The position numbers were made by a program, and so were the translations under genes. A model generated the notes under the pieces. It was not told where the DNA came from. It searched no databases and saw only the letters and a list, made by a program, of their open reading frames with translations. Positions 22,269-33,204 of a stretch of 64,000 bases of DNA are shown in pieces. Numbering within the stretch: the first letter of the stretch is position 1; each line of letters opens with the position of its first letter. Source of the DNA: Melastoma dodecandrum (taxonomy: Eukaryota; Streptophyta; Magnoliopsida; Myrtales; Melastomataceae); contig JARUPY010000356.1 of assembly GCA_029817715.1 (NCBI GenBank), forward strand, positions 2,141,001-2,205,000. Direction: 5' to 3'.

Positions 22269-23499
22269 ATGGAAACCGAACATCATTCCAACTCCAAGGC
22301 AAACATGAGTTCCCCAGCCCAAGGCATTGGCCACCGTGATACGAATGAACTGCTCCGAGCACAATATAAGGTCTTTAGCCAGACGTTCGGGTTCATGAAG
22401 TCCGCGATGCTCAAGTGTGCCATCCAGTTACGGATCCCCGACCTCATCTACGAGCAAGGCCGCCCCATGAATCTCCTCGAACTGGTTCACGCCATGCGCA
22501 TCAACCCAGAGAAATCCCACGGTTTGTCCCATCTCTTGCGCTTCCTCGTCCACTGCGACTTCTTTGATATCGTGCAGTCTGAAGGCGGAGGAGAGCCGAC
22601 CTACGCCTTAAACAGTACTTCGGAAGTCCTTCTGAGTGATAACGAGTTCAGCATGCAGCCACGGGTGATGATGATCTTGAATCCTTCAGGCATGACCCCA
22701 TGCGACCAGTTTGCTGAGTGGCTCCAGAATGATAAGTCCACGGCTTTTGGGATGGCTTTCGGGTATGAATTCTGGGAGGGCACCGCCCGTGACTCCTCGT
22801 GGAATGATTTGGTCAACAAGGCTATGGCAAGCGATGCGTGGTTGGTGTCGAGCATTTTGGTCAACGGGGAAGGGAAGGTGGTCTTCGAGGGGATCAATTC
22901 CCTGGTGGACGTCGGTGGAGGGACCGGAACCCTGGCTAGGGCGATCGCAGATGCATTCCCAGAAATAGAGTGCACCGTCCTCGATCTTCCGCATGTTATC
23001 GGCAGCCTCGAAGGTCATAACAACGTGAAGTATGTGGCAGGGGACATGTTCCAAGAAGTCCCCCCTGCAGATGCGGTTGTACTAAAGGTGAGTCTACCGC
23101 TTCTTTTACATGATTCTTTTTTGACGAAATATCAAGTCGAGATTTCCTAACGATCTAAATTTTAAACCGTCGGCCGGCCGGAAAAAGTCGACACTCCATG
23201 ACTGGGGAGACGACGATTGCCTGAAGATACTGAAGAGATGTAGGGAGTCGATCTCGCAGCAGAACAAGAAAGGGAAGATGTTGATAATTGACGTGGTGAT
23301 CGGGGACACGAGCGGGAACGGGTGCAAGGAAAAGACCGAATTGCATCTGTCCACCGATATCGTGATGCTGGCTCTCTGCTCCGCAAAAGAAAGGACTGAG
23401 AAGGAATGGGCGAAGCTATTCAGCAATGCCGGATTCAGCAAGTATGAGATCAGTCCCATTGATATTGGTTTAAAGTCGGTAATTCAGGTCTACCCGTAA
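22269..23499 (+). CDS. Plant class II O-methyltransferase (resveratrol/caffeate-type), copy 1
   Basis: The likely role is S-adenosylmethionine-dependent methylation of a phenolic hydroxyl in the cytosol. Exon 1 (22269-23087) encodes 273 residues and ends at a good donor, AAAG|GTGAGT. Exon 2 (23188-23499) gives a total near 376. An N-terminal dimerisation domain (residues ~20-110) is followed by the SAM loop DVGGGTGT near residue 214. The catalytic base lies in LHDW (His about 277), the KTELHLSTDIVM segment stands where the first glutamate is expected, and RTEKEW carries the second. The end SVIQVYP is typical. Oddity: the family has K-W-I-L-H-D-W across the splice, but here it reads K-S-T-L-H-D-W, and the acceptor AAAAAG lacks a pyrimidine tract. 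The exact substrate cannot be read. An Athila fragment begins just after the 3' end. Confidence 0.85.
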
Positions 23500-23644
23500 C
23501 TTCAAGTCTGCGTCGAACTTAACACTATGTTCATGCATTGTCTTAACAGCCCGTTTGGTTTTCGGATTTTGTACCGGAGTGGAATGGAATGAAAATAAAA
23601 ATTCGATTTGGAGATGAAAGTTTTGGGATTATCTTCTATATTTC

Positions 23645-26600
23645 GGAAAAAAAAGCTCCCGGCCTTTATGGGGTACACGTTAATGTTTAGGAAATCAATA
23701 ACTTCTTCAAGACAAAAAAAAGCAATGTCAGGCCATGTATCACAACTACTTATAAATAAATTGAAGTAGTTTGCTACGAGCTCTAGGAGTGTCAGCCGAG
23801 GCAATCCGATTGAGTTTGGTTCTGTTTTCGTTGCATAATAAGGCTCGATCATGGCTTTATTCTTTGCCGGAAGAGGCAGTCCGATCATGAGAGGATGTTT
23901 CGAAGCTATTCTTGGCCAAATACTTTTCACCTAGCTGAACTGTAAGGATCATGAATGAGATCACAACCTTCCATCAACATTCATCTGAGTCCATATATGA
24001 AGCTTGGGAGCGTTTCCAGGAATTGCTACTATATCCGCATCACGATTTCCCGAAGTGGATGCTCGTGCAAAGCTTCTACGATGGCTTGGCAGATCAGCTT
24101 CAATCCACGGTGGATTCCGCAGCAGGAGAAACTTTGATGAACAAGACACCTGATGAATCCTTGGAGTTATTTGAACAAATTGTCAACAATGGATAGCGGA
24201 AAACCTCAACAACAAGAGTCGCCGGGATAAATCGATTGGCCACAATGACATCCATAAACCGCCAGCTTGAGAAACTCACCAGGGAAGTTGCTGCTCTCCG
24301 AACTACAAAACCGGTATCTAATAGCATATATTCTGATGGCAGATAGATGAGGACCAGGGAGAAGTGCCGGAGATTAATTATGTAGGATCCAACCAACGGA
24401 ACAACCCGTATGCCAACACCTACAACCCCGGATGGAGAAATCAACCAAACTTCTCATGGAGAAATAACGCAGCCCCATAGGAACCAATTCAACCGAGGAT
24501 GAACCAGCCTCCTAGTTTTAAGACCACAAAGAAGCCACCTATAGGTAAGAATAAACCTAACATTGATGATTTACTAACGCGGTCGCTTGCCAGCCAAGAG
24601 GAAACCCGAAAACAACAAGAGGAGGTTCAAAAGCGTCAAGAGATGATCCTGAAGGACTATGCCATGTCCATTAAATAGCTGGAACTGCAGATTGGAAAAA
24701 TTGCAAGTTCAACAACAAGCAGGCCACACGGAACTCTACTGAGCAATACCGAGGTAAATCCGAAAAGAGAGCATTGTAATGTCGTCACCCTTCGCAATGA
24801 TTGTGATTTCGAAGAAGTCTTCGAGAAGATGGAGGTGGATAACGAACAAGCCAGAGAGAAATGCTGCCAACTGAAAACAAGCGAAGAAGGAGGCGAGAAA
24901 AATGATAAGCAGCCAGCCAACATCATAGTCACAAAGATACATACCTCAACACCCCCATTCGTTTCCAAAATTCCTTTTCCGCAAAGGCTTAAAAAATCTA
25001 CTGACGAGCAATCATTTAGAAGGTTTCTAGATGTTTTTAGGCAGTTGCAGATTAATATTCTCTTTGCAGAAGCTTTAGACCAAATGCCCAAAGATGCCAA
25101 ATTAATGAAGGAGGTGTCAAGAAAGAGAAGAATCAGTGAGCATGAGACGATTGCACTTACTGAGGAGTGCAGTGCCATCTTGCAAAAGAAGCTACCATTG
25201 AAATTAAAGGGCCCAGGTAAGTTCACTATCTCATGTCGAATTGGAACTCAATTTTCATGTTATGCCCTCTGTGATTTAGTTGCAAGAATCAATTTTATGC
25301 AATTTTTCATCTTTGAGAAGTTGAACATCAGAAGGTAAAACCGACTTCCTTGACTTTGCAATTAGCTGATTGATCTTTCATTTATCCAAGTGACGTAATT
25401 GAAAATGCGTTGGTAAAGGTCGATAAGTTTGTTTTCCCAGGTGACTTGTCATTCTAGATTATGAAGAAGATCGAAAAATTCCAAATATATTGGGAAAACC
25501 TTTTTTGGCCATAGGACGAATTCTGGTTGACATACAGAAGGGCGAGCTTATCATGCATGTCCATGATCATGAGGTAACTTTTAACATCTGTAATGCCATG
25601 TGTATGCCTAACGAGACTGATGAATGCAGCTTTGTGGACGTGAATGATGAAATCTTGTATGGAGACTTGTTTGAAACATATTTGGCTGCAACGATTGAAG
25701 AGTGGCCACAAGAGGATGCACTAGAAGTTGTTAAATCAGAGAGTGATGAATCTGAGGCAGAGCGGGCGGCATATTTGCATCATATGCCACGGGCTGAACC
25801 ATTGGAGCGGCCCATCTCTGCAGCAAAATCATCAATAGAAGAACTGCCGAAGTTAGAACTTAAACCTCTATCGAAGCACCTGAGGTATTCATTCTTAGGT
25901 TCATCTAGTGTTCTTCCGATTATTAGTTCGGCTGCATTATCTAACAAATAGGAAGAGAGCTATTGCAAGTGCATCAAGAACATAAAACAACTCTAGGATG
26001 GAACATTGCAGACATTAATAGAATTAGCCCTACGATATGCAATCACAAATTTAGGCTTGAAGACAACAAGAAAGCTTCAATCGAGCAATAGAGGAGGCTC
26101 AAACCCTAATATGAAAGAGGTGGTAAATAAAGAAATAATAAAGAGTTTGGATACATGAATCATATACCCCATCTCAGATAGTTCATGGGTGAGTCTAGTA
26201 CAGTGTGTTCCAAAGAAAAGGTGGCGTAATGATGGAGAACGAAAAGAACGAGCTAGTCTCAACGCAGACAGTCACCGGTTGGAGTGTTTGCCTGGATTAT
26301 CGCAAACTAAATGCTGCCACCTTCAAAGATCATTTTCCTATTCCTTTTTTAGATCAGATGCTTGATCAATTAGTTGGAAAAAGTTTTTATTGTTTTCTTG
26401 ATGGTTATTTAGGTTACAACCAAATCGCAGTCGCATCAGAGGACTAGGAAAAGACAACATTCACTTGCCCTTATGGAACGTTTGCCTTCGGTCGGATGTC
26501 GTTCGGTTTGTGCAATGCACCTGCCACTTTTCAAAGGCGCATGACCGCGATTTTTTCTGATATGATCGAACAAAGTACTGAGGTATTCATGGAAAATTTC

Positions 26601-27690
26601 TCAGTTTTGGATTATCTTTTGAGAATTTCCTTGATAATTGATTTGCGGTATTTACTCGATGCGAAGAAACTAACCTTGTTCTCAATTGGGAGAAATGTCA
26701 CTTTATGGTTCGTGAAAGAATTGTTTCAGGCCACCGAATTTTAATGTGGAATTGAAGTCGATAAAGCTAAGATGGAAACAATTGAACGCTTAACACCGCC
26801 TTCATATGTGAAGGGAGAGTGGAGATTTCTCGGCCATGTAGGTTTTTATAGAAGGTTCATCAAGGATTTCTCCAAGATAACGAAACCACTTTGCAACCTG
26901 TTAGAGAAAGATACCGCACTTTGATGGCAAATGCATGGAGGCATTTCTCGAGATCAAGAAGAGGTTAGTTTTTGCACAAATTATTGTTGCACCAGATTGG
27001 TCGATGCCTTTTGAGCTAATATGTGATGCAAGTGACTTTGTCGTGGGAGTTGTGCTTGGTCAGAAGAAAGATAAGGTAAAACCTTGAATAGTGTATAGGT
27101 AAACTACACAACCACGGAGAAAGAAATGTTAGCCATAGTTCATGCTTTTGATAAATTCAGATATTATCTTATTGGATCGAAAGTCATCGTACACACTGAC
27201 CATGAAACAGTCAGATATTTAATTCCAAAGGCTGATGCAAAACCGTGATTAATCCGATGGGTTTCATCGCTTCAAGAATTCGATCTTGAGATTGTAGACA
27301 GGATAGGAGCGGACAATCAGGTTGCAGACCATTTATCGAGGCTGGAAAACGACAACATGATCCCAGACGGAACACATATAAATTATGCGTTTCCCGACGA
27401 ACAACTATTTGGTGTGGACGTCAGCACACCATGGTATACTAATTACATGAACTATATTGTGGCTAATATCCTACCACCCGATCAGTCATACCAACAAATG
27501 AAGATGTTTTTACATGATGTTAGATATTACTTTTGGGATGACCCTCTTTTATTCAAAAAGTATGCAGATCATATCATTCGAAGATGTGTATCAGAGGAAG
27601 AAATGAAGCATATCTTGGAACAATGTCATGCATCGCTGTATGGTGGACATCACGGTGGCAACAAAACTACGGTGAAGGTTCTTCAATATG
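23645..27690 (+). mobile_element. Athila-type Ty3/gypsy fragment, left copy (gag to start of integrase)
   Basis: The order is typical of Athila. The Gag tail is at 23780-24200 (MNEITTFHQHSSESIYEAWE), a Pro/Gln-rich and Lys-rich linker follows at 24.4-25.1 kb, and protease-like pieces lie at 25140-25720 (ALCDLVAR in place of DLGAS; GKPFLAIGRILVDIQKGEL). RT is at 26.2-26.75 kb (CLDYRKLNAATFKDHFPIPF, MSFGLCNAPATFQRRM) and RNase H at about 26.95-27.35 kb ([14 protein letters not shown]). The integrase zinc-finger region is at 27357-27690. It has many stops, and the RT active-site region reads FMENFSV, having lost an Asp. The 5' LTR is missing at the OMT junction and the 3' part is cut at 27690. 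Confidence 0.88.
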
Positions 27691-27737
27691 GTTTATGCAT
27701 GGAAATAATTTTATTTATATGTGTTCCGTCTGGGATC
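27691..27737. other. Junction of arms B and A'
   Basis: These 47 bases match neither partner arm. Left of them is Athila integrase that continues properly in arm B' near 43894. Right of them is DNA that continues past 5074 in arm A. It is the fusion point of two inverted duplications and looks like filler from end joining. Confidence 0.75.
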
Positions 27738-27943
27738 ATGTATTTTCATTTTAAAATATTTGCTATACACTTGCTGATAAATTAGAGTGACAATTCTTCT
27801 AATTTGTTTTGTATGACTACAGTTAGAGTGAAGTCATGTGTCTTTGATGGATAATTATTTCATTCAAAAGGTAGTGATAAAAAAACTGGAACCTGGAAGA
27901 CAAACGGCCACACGAAAACTAGTTTATTTGTACGTCACCATAC

Positions 27944-28262
27944 CTTTCCCGAGACAACCCAGCAATCGTTGATCATGTATCGGCTTGGAGCATTGTCGGT
28001 TGCATCAACTACAATGTCATACTTGCTCAAAATTTCAAGTGCAGTAGAGGTCCGCAAGGCCTCTCGGTGTTCTCTGACCTCCAAACTGTAATTTATGCTG
28101 AAACCGCCATCCCACATATGTCACACGGAAGGAAATGCTCAATCACCGACACAGATAAAATTAATATGTAAAAAGTTTCTGCTCTTTTATAGGAGCACTT
28201 ACGCCCTAGAGGTAGCAGCAGCAGATTCGACCTTTGATCGACCAATGTATGCTTCAGTGTGG
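27944..28262 (-). pseudogene. CNX5/MOCS3 exon remnants, A' copy
   Basis: This is the second copy of the gene fragment. The exon at 28097-27944 reads INYSLEVREHREALRTSTA and then DIVVDATDNAPSRYMINDC. The exon at about 28262-28203 is the HTEAYIGRSKVES-type piece and has diverged further. A SINE begins at the acceptor side of that exon. The following exon is deleted. Residue differences from arm A (N-S-S to N-Y-S, SHF to SRY) show independent drift. Confidence 0.8.
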
Positions 28263-28452
28263 AACCAACATGGGGTTGGTCGAAGTGGCAAGGAGCTTGG
28301 ATTCGCTTAAGGAGGTCTCGGGTTCGAAACCTACCGTACGCAGCCACCCCTGTTGGTAGACTCACCAACCATAGCCAGCTGTCCTACCCGGTTCGAGTCC
28401 GGATTAGTCGGAGTAAAGCTCCAGAAACCGGGCGGGCAACCAAAAAAAAAAA
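28263..28452 (+). mobile_element. tRNA-derived SINE, full-length-like
   Basis: A box A-like segment (GGTTGGTCGAAGTGGCAAGG), a box B GGTTCGAAACC, a conserved body with CCCGGTTCGAGTCCGGATTAG, and a terminal A-run (CCAAAAAAAAAAAA) define a Pol III-transcribed SINE. Arm A has an uninterrupted version of the site near 4180-4205 with about 16 other bases in its place, so it is present in one arm only. I could not find a clean target duplication. Related copies are at 39936-40090 and 8178-8245. Confidence 0.82.
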
Positions 28453-28669
28453 AGCCAATAGAAACCAAATCAACACGCTTAAGAAAAGTTTGGAATTCGA
28501 TCTCCCCAACTGTCGGGTCTCCTCCTTTTGAGTTTAGGAGGCCTTGATTGACGAGCTCAAAATCCGGTTGGTTAAAGTAGAATCTTTCCCAGTGAAGCTT
28601 TGGCCGGGGGCTAGGGTGAGCTGAGAAGGGACAGCGTAAGTGAGCGAACGTGTGTAAGCCCAGTCAAAC

Positions 28670-28930
28670 ATGACTGTTCTAGGAGGGGCGGGCCACCTAC
28701 CTTCAAATGGTCTTGGTCCTACTACTGTGCTGTTCGAGCTGTTGACGAAAGAAAGAGAGACTTCCCTCCATGATATGTTTTTGAAAGGGATAGTGTTAAG
28801 TCCTCAAGAGGCTCAAGCTTATCTTGGAGAAAATGGAAACCAGGCATTGAAGAGTATGTCCATGCAAAGAGAACAGAGCAATCAACCTCAAAAAGAAGCA
28901 AAATACCTGGCGATCATATCAAGTACCTGA
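28670..28930 (+). other. Unassigned 86-codon open frame, A' copy
   Basis: This is the counterpart of the frame at 3684-3944, with one residue difference seen. It lies in the intron of the CNX5/MOCS3 remnant on the opposite strand. Function unknown. Confidence 0.3.
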
Positions 28931-29159
28931 CTGTGCATATTGTTCAGCTCAACCACATCGTTATCCATGATTCCCACTCGACCTGGTCCAATCATAGCCA
29001 GCCACCAGCTTATAACTATCCCTAAATTACATAGAACCTTTGCCCAGCTAGTAGTTTATCGATATCAAAGAGCGATGAATTGTTCCCTCACTACTAACAT
29101 ACAAACATGCATTTACTTGATGAAGAGAGTGAGTGACAATGATAATGCCATAATTTTAT

Positions 29160-29720
29160 AACAAAGTGAAGTAATTCTATATCATATAGAGTTTAGTGTG
29201 ACATGATTTTGCAATTTCTTCGCCTCACTCGTTTATGCGGACTAACTGCCCCACCAAACAAGCAATGTACCGGACGATTTCTAAGTACATATCATCTCCT
29301 CCATTTATATTAGGTGCATGAGCATGCAAATTTCGGACTACGTTGTTATGTATTTGATAGCCCTGGCGATGGTAAAAGCTTTCTCGTCGACGATGTGAAG
29401 GAGCATAGCTTATTGACCCTCATTTCCTGATGGAATCAGTCTCATCGGGATCTTTGGTAAAGAAGGAATTAAATCGAGCATGCATTTGTAGCTGTCCTGA
29501 TTATAAACCGTGTTCATTGATATCAACTTTCACACCATCAGGATCGTACATTTACATATATTGAAATTCTACCTTTGGTTTCCCTTTAACAACAAACTAC
29601 TCTAAGAGCTTCTCGAGAAGGGTTGCCCCTCTGAACATTGGAAAGGACACTTTTCCCTGTGCGTTTAGTGTGTTTATCATCCTTTGTTGTCCAGATATTA
29701 ATACCCTGACCAATTGTTGT
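29160..29720 (-). pseudogene. Unrecognised broken coding stretch, A' copy
   Basis: This is the inverted counterpart of 2871-3420, with the same protein-like segments. Local indels differ between the arms, including loss of about 33 bases near 29650 that are present in arm A. The family is not recognised. Confidence 0.35.
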
Positions 29721-31255
29721 ATTTAATCTAAAAAAAAAATCTACAAATGGGTTATGTTGCCTACATCAAACGGATGGACATTTGCCAATCCGTCATTCGA
29801 ACATCTAGCATTGTCACCCAAATTCATGAATGCTTCCTTGGACTTTCCTCCATCTAATAATGGGTCTTCTGCATTTGTAGAATTTCTATTAATCGTTTTA
29901 GTCATTACTAACAAGATCTACTCCAATTATGGTCACCAGAGACATATTCATGTAAAAAACAAGTCGTAAAATATTTAACTACGAAAAATAGGGGGTTCGA
30001 TTCGAGTTCTAACCGTTGTCTCTAAAATTTTATAATTGAACATTAAACAGTAAAACACGAAACAAATATACTAACCTTGAAGCAGACACTTAATATGTCA
30101 CATAAATCTAGTGCTCGTAGAAAGAAAAAGAGAGAAAATGTTATGAATAATTCAAGTCTTCAAGACTCTTAAAAGTAATTATTGCGTCTTCTGCTTAGGT
30201 TGAATTTATACAAAGACATTACTTATAACTACCAATTTACGTATCTCAGTTTATAGGTTACGTTTCCTTATTATGCGAATTTAGTGGAGGGACATGCGTT
30301 TAACTCTTTACTCGCAACTTTCATTGTATCATTATTGTAGTCTCTCGTCCTCACTTGGCATCTTCGTGTTGACTTATTCCTTTTGACAAAATTAGGATGA
30401 CAGTCCATTATCCTTGCTTGACATTTATTCTTCTTAACACTCTGGCTCTTCATCATGGTTTGTCTTTCTGGACTAGATTTTACTCGTCGTCTTGCATGAC
30501 CTGCTCGAATGTACCAATCTCTAATCATGATTTATTTTCTTGACTTCGCTATAGTTAACTCTCTAGCGAAAACTTTGCTTGTCGGTGGACCTGACCACGA
30601 TCTTAATGTTTTCATCTCACTTTCTGCACATATAGCTCCGGCTCGGTAATCGGTTCCGGCCTGCTCATTTCATGGGCCCGGACTCCCTTTATCTTGGCAA
30701 ATAATTTAGCCATGCAACAGAACTATAAAATCCTAAACCCCCACGAGGCATCGATTGAGTCAAAAAAGACTGAAATAATTATCAAACACCCACCACGATC
30801 ACAACCGAGTCTACGAATGATTAAAAAAAACACTTCAAAACCCAATACTCAAAAAGGAGGATGGAAAGGGACCTGGACCTTGACTTCGAGGTGTGAACAG
30901 AGGAGTCATTGGGCTTCTTAGCGTCCTCCATAGGGCACTCCCGACGACATCATTCCTCCACTCTTGATGAGATCAGCTGCCCCCATGGTTCCGAAACCTG
31001 GACGACATATGGGTTCCTTCCTTTCTTTAACGGGCTAGACTGGTTGAACCTCAATGGGCCTCCAGTTACTTTCCAAGCCCAATATATGAGGAAAAAACTT
31101 ATATCGAATCCATCCCAATTATCTACTTCAGTCAGGTCTGCCCTAACAAAACAAAACCCGCCACTCCCACACTTCTCCAGATCTCTGGGATGGAATTACA
31201 GACAGTTCAATGAAAGACATGGTATTAATTCCCTTTCCCTTGTATCCATCTCCAG

Positions 31256-31930
31256 GGGCTAGGGGACATGAGAATACTCTGTTTCTATGGGACTCAGATA
31301 AGGAAGCTACCTTCCTCGATCGACAATCTAAAGATCCTTGAGGAGTTGGATATTGAAAAATTTGTCTTATCCGGTGGAAGTCCAATGTCAGAGGTGCCAA
31401 ACCTTGCAAAATGCAATCTCCGCTCGCTGAATTTATCTGGTCTCATAGAGGTTGGGGGCTTTCCAGGGATCGAGAAGCTGTGCGGGTTGAAGAAATTAAA
31501 GTCGGATGTCTATGTCAAGCTAGGTCTTCTTTCTACCAAGTTGGGTTCCATGTCCATGCTGGAGGAACTCGGGCTGGGTTCTATGGACATTTCATCCATA
31601 TCACAGCTCCCTTCGTCCTTGTATAAGTTGACACTCGTGGGATACTCAAGTAGGCAGTCAATATGGGGTGGGACTTCGTTGAATGGACCAGATGATATGG
31701 GAAATATGAGTTATCCTATTAGGTTGTCAGTTTTAAGATCGTTGATGAGGCTATGCTATTTACGTCTAGAGGCATGTGAACGCATCGATTTTTCCGGGGT
31801 TGAGAGGATGGAGGAGCTCTTGGAGAAATTAATCAGCTTAAGGTGTCTTGATTGCGTGGGTGAAATCCCAGACCTCTCAAACATGAGAAGATTAAAGAGG
31901 GTGACGTTTTCTCACTACAACTGTCTGTGA
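31256..31930 (+). pseudogene. LRR exon of an L6-like (TIR-NB-LRR) resistance gene
   Basis: A probable 3' splice site (CCCTTGTATCCATCTCCAG) precedes an open exon of about 224 codons that ends at TGA 31928-31930. It contains leucine-rich repeats with spacing typical of L6-type receptors: IRKLPSSIDNLKILEELDI, LRSLNLSGL, SMLEELGLGSM, ISQLPSSLYKLTLVGYSS and LRCLDCVGEIPDLSNMRRL. No TIR, NB-ARC or upstream exon is present; arm A' ends 80 bases upstream. It is a detached last exon or a gene broken by the rearrangement. Confidence 0.7.
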
Positions 31931-31934
31931 AGCG

Positions 31935-32340
31935 TGCCCCGTATGGTGGGAGACTGTCACCTGAAGATTGTTAATAGCGGTAAATTGGAGTCATTTGAGG
32001 ACCCGTATCGACAATACCACAACAAACGAAAAAGGAGAACTAGAAGTTGAATCATGTACTGTCTCAACAGTATGATTAGCGTTGTCTCCAATCAGGAATT
32101 CATTAAAAAGGCGAAAGACAAAAGACCAACATAAGGCTGTATCGTTGGTGAAGTCTTCTGGTAGGTGACTCGGGAGCCACGAGGGACTCTTGGTTGGAGG
32201 CTACAGGAGACGTTGGTGGAGGTGTGCGGCTAAAGGTCGGCGTGCCAACGTGCAATGATCGAAGAGAAAGGCAGACACCTCGGGAGCACAGAAGGTGAAA
32301 GACTGACCAGCTTCTGCGATGTAACGTTCTGTGTGTAGGA
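31935..32340. other. Region after the LRR exon, nothing recognised
   Basis: A short block of roughly balanced base composition with no protein-like frame. It leads into a tandem-repeat region and could be the start of the copia LTR. Confidence 0.3.
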
Positions 32341-32359
32341 ACCTAGGACAGAGATTGTT

Positions 32360-32590
32360 GTCGGCTTGCGTGGGGTTTGCCGCTTCCTTGCGTGTGGTTT
32401 GCCGCTTGCTTGCGTAGGGCGTTTCTACGTGCTTGCGTGAGGTTCGCCATGTAGTCGCTATCTCGAGGAGGTCGCGTAGGTCGTGTGGAGGCGCTGGAGG
32501 GAAAATCCATCCTTGGATGGGGGACGTTGTCTGCTTGCGTAGGGTTCGCTACGTACTCGCGTGGGGCACGCCACAAAGTCGTTGTCCCGA
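32360..32590 (+). repeat. Degenerate tandem repeat, period about 26
   Basis: The unit CTTGCGTGGGGTTTGCCGCT recurs in variants about every 22-28 bases, at least six times (TTGCGTGTGGTTTGCC, TTGCGTAGGGCGTTTC, TTGCGTGAGGTTCGCC, TTGCGTAGGGTTCGCT). A non-repetitive gap lies in the middle. It stands just upstream of, or inside, the copia LTR. Confidence 0.6.
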
Positions 32591-32599
32591 GGGGATTGC

Positions 32600-33190
32600 G
32601 CTTGGTTACTTTTGTTAGTCACGTTAACACGTGCATCTCACTATGATATAGAACCCTACGATATGTTATCTATAGTACAGAACCTTATGTTATGTGCTTT
32701 GAAAAATAGTCTTCTGGTCTGTGCAGTAGAGGGTTGACACATTTAGTATAGAATATTACGGTCTGTCATATGTAATACAGAACTTTACTGTCTCTGCTGT
32801 GAAACCAAGTTACCTATAGTACAGAACCTTCTGGTCTATGCAATAGAAGGTAGACTTTTGTGGTACAGAACCATCTGTTGTGTAGAACCTTATCGTCTGT
32901 ATTGTGAAAGGCTGATCACGTATCACCTTCTGTAATCGTTACTACATTTTGTCTGAGTGGAACCATCCAAAATTTGGGTGAAGAGTGGATGTAAGCAAGT
33001 TGCTGAACCACTATAAATATCCTTGTGCCCATTAAATCAAATAGCAATCATATTAGTACGTTTTTTTCTTACAGAAGCCTGTCGTAAGGTTATGTTTTAC
33101 ATTAGCTTTCTTCCGCTGCGAGGTTTGTCGAACAGGGCTAAAAATCCTTAATGGAACTTCTAACACTAATTCACCCCTCTTAGTGTAACA
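32600..33190 (+). mobile_element. 5' LTR (3' part) of a SIRE-like Ty1/copia element
   Basis: The end is fixed by TTAGTGTAACA at 33180-33190, two bases before a tRNA-Met-type primer-binding site. Between 32640 and 32930 the word GTACAGAACCTT and variants, with GGTCTGTG nearby, recur at least six times, so the LTR is internally repetitive. The LTR start was not located and may lie upstream in the tandem-repeat block. Confidence 0.6.
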
Positions 33191-33192
33191 AG

Positions 33193-33204
33193 TGGTATCA
33201 AAGT
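33193..33204 (+). promoter_or_regulatory. Primer-binding site of the copia element
   Basis: TGGTATCAAAGT is close to TGGTATCAGAGC, the complement of the 3' end of initiator tRNA-Met. Its place directly after the LTR end supports the element boundary. Confidence 0.75.

Larger units (their letters stand above)
19149..27690 (+). repeat. Inverted duplication B, left arm
   Basis: This 8.5-kb block is repeated in reverse orientation at 43894-52399. Paired coordinates add up to about 71540-71590 along the whole length. It carries, in order, part of a copia LTR and body, the OMT gene, and an Athila-type gypsy fragment. The outer edge is at GGTGCGCGCTAGAAG (19149). The inner edge is at GGTTCTTCAAT (27690), where the partner continues into integrase and this arm runs into arm A'. 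Both arms share OMT-gypsy junctions and many stops, so the gypsy insertion is older than the duplication. Confidence 0.93.
27738..31172 (-). repeat. Inverted duplication A', right arm
   Basis: This is the reverse-complement counterpart of 463-5074. Compared with A it lacks the hAT-like element, has a SINE at the edge of a CNX5/MOCS3 exon, and has lost about 400 bases including the PLVSDAALGLEGQ exon. It also has a roughly 26-base insertion near 27755-27785. It ends at CCACTCCCACAC (31172), close to an LRR exon. Confidence 0.93.

Noticed and set aside
22601..23054. Long antisense frames across OMT exon 1
   Set aside because: They are shadows of the OMT coding sequence; the same frames appear opposite copy 2.
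23171..23191. GGCCGGCC next to GTCGAC as cloning-vector residue
   Set aside because: The sequence is inside an intron and is shared by both OMT copies with substitutions, so it is genomic.
23106..23459. Antisense 117-codon frame over OMT exon 2
   Set aside because: It mirrors the exon 2 coding frame and is repeated only because the gene is duplicated.
28263..28452. Possible tRNA gene
   Set aside because: Box A and B are present, but the body and A-tail, and the related copies elsewhere, identify a SINE.
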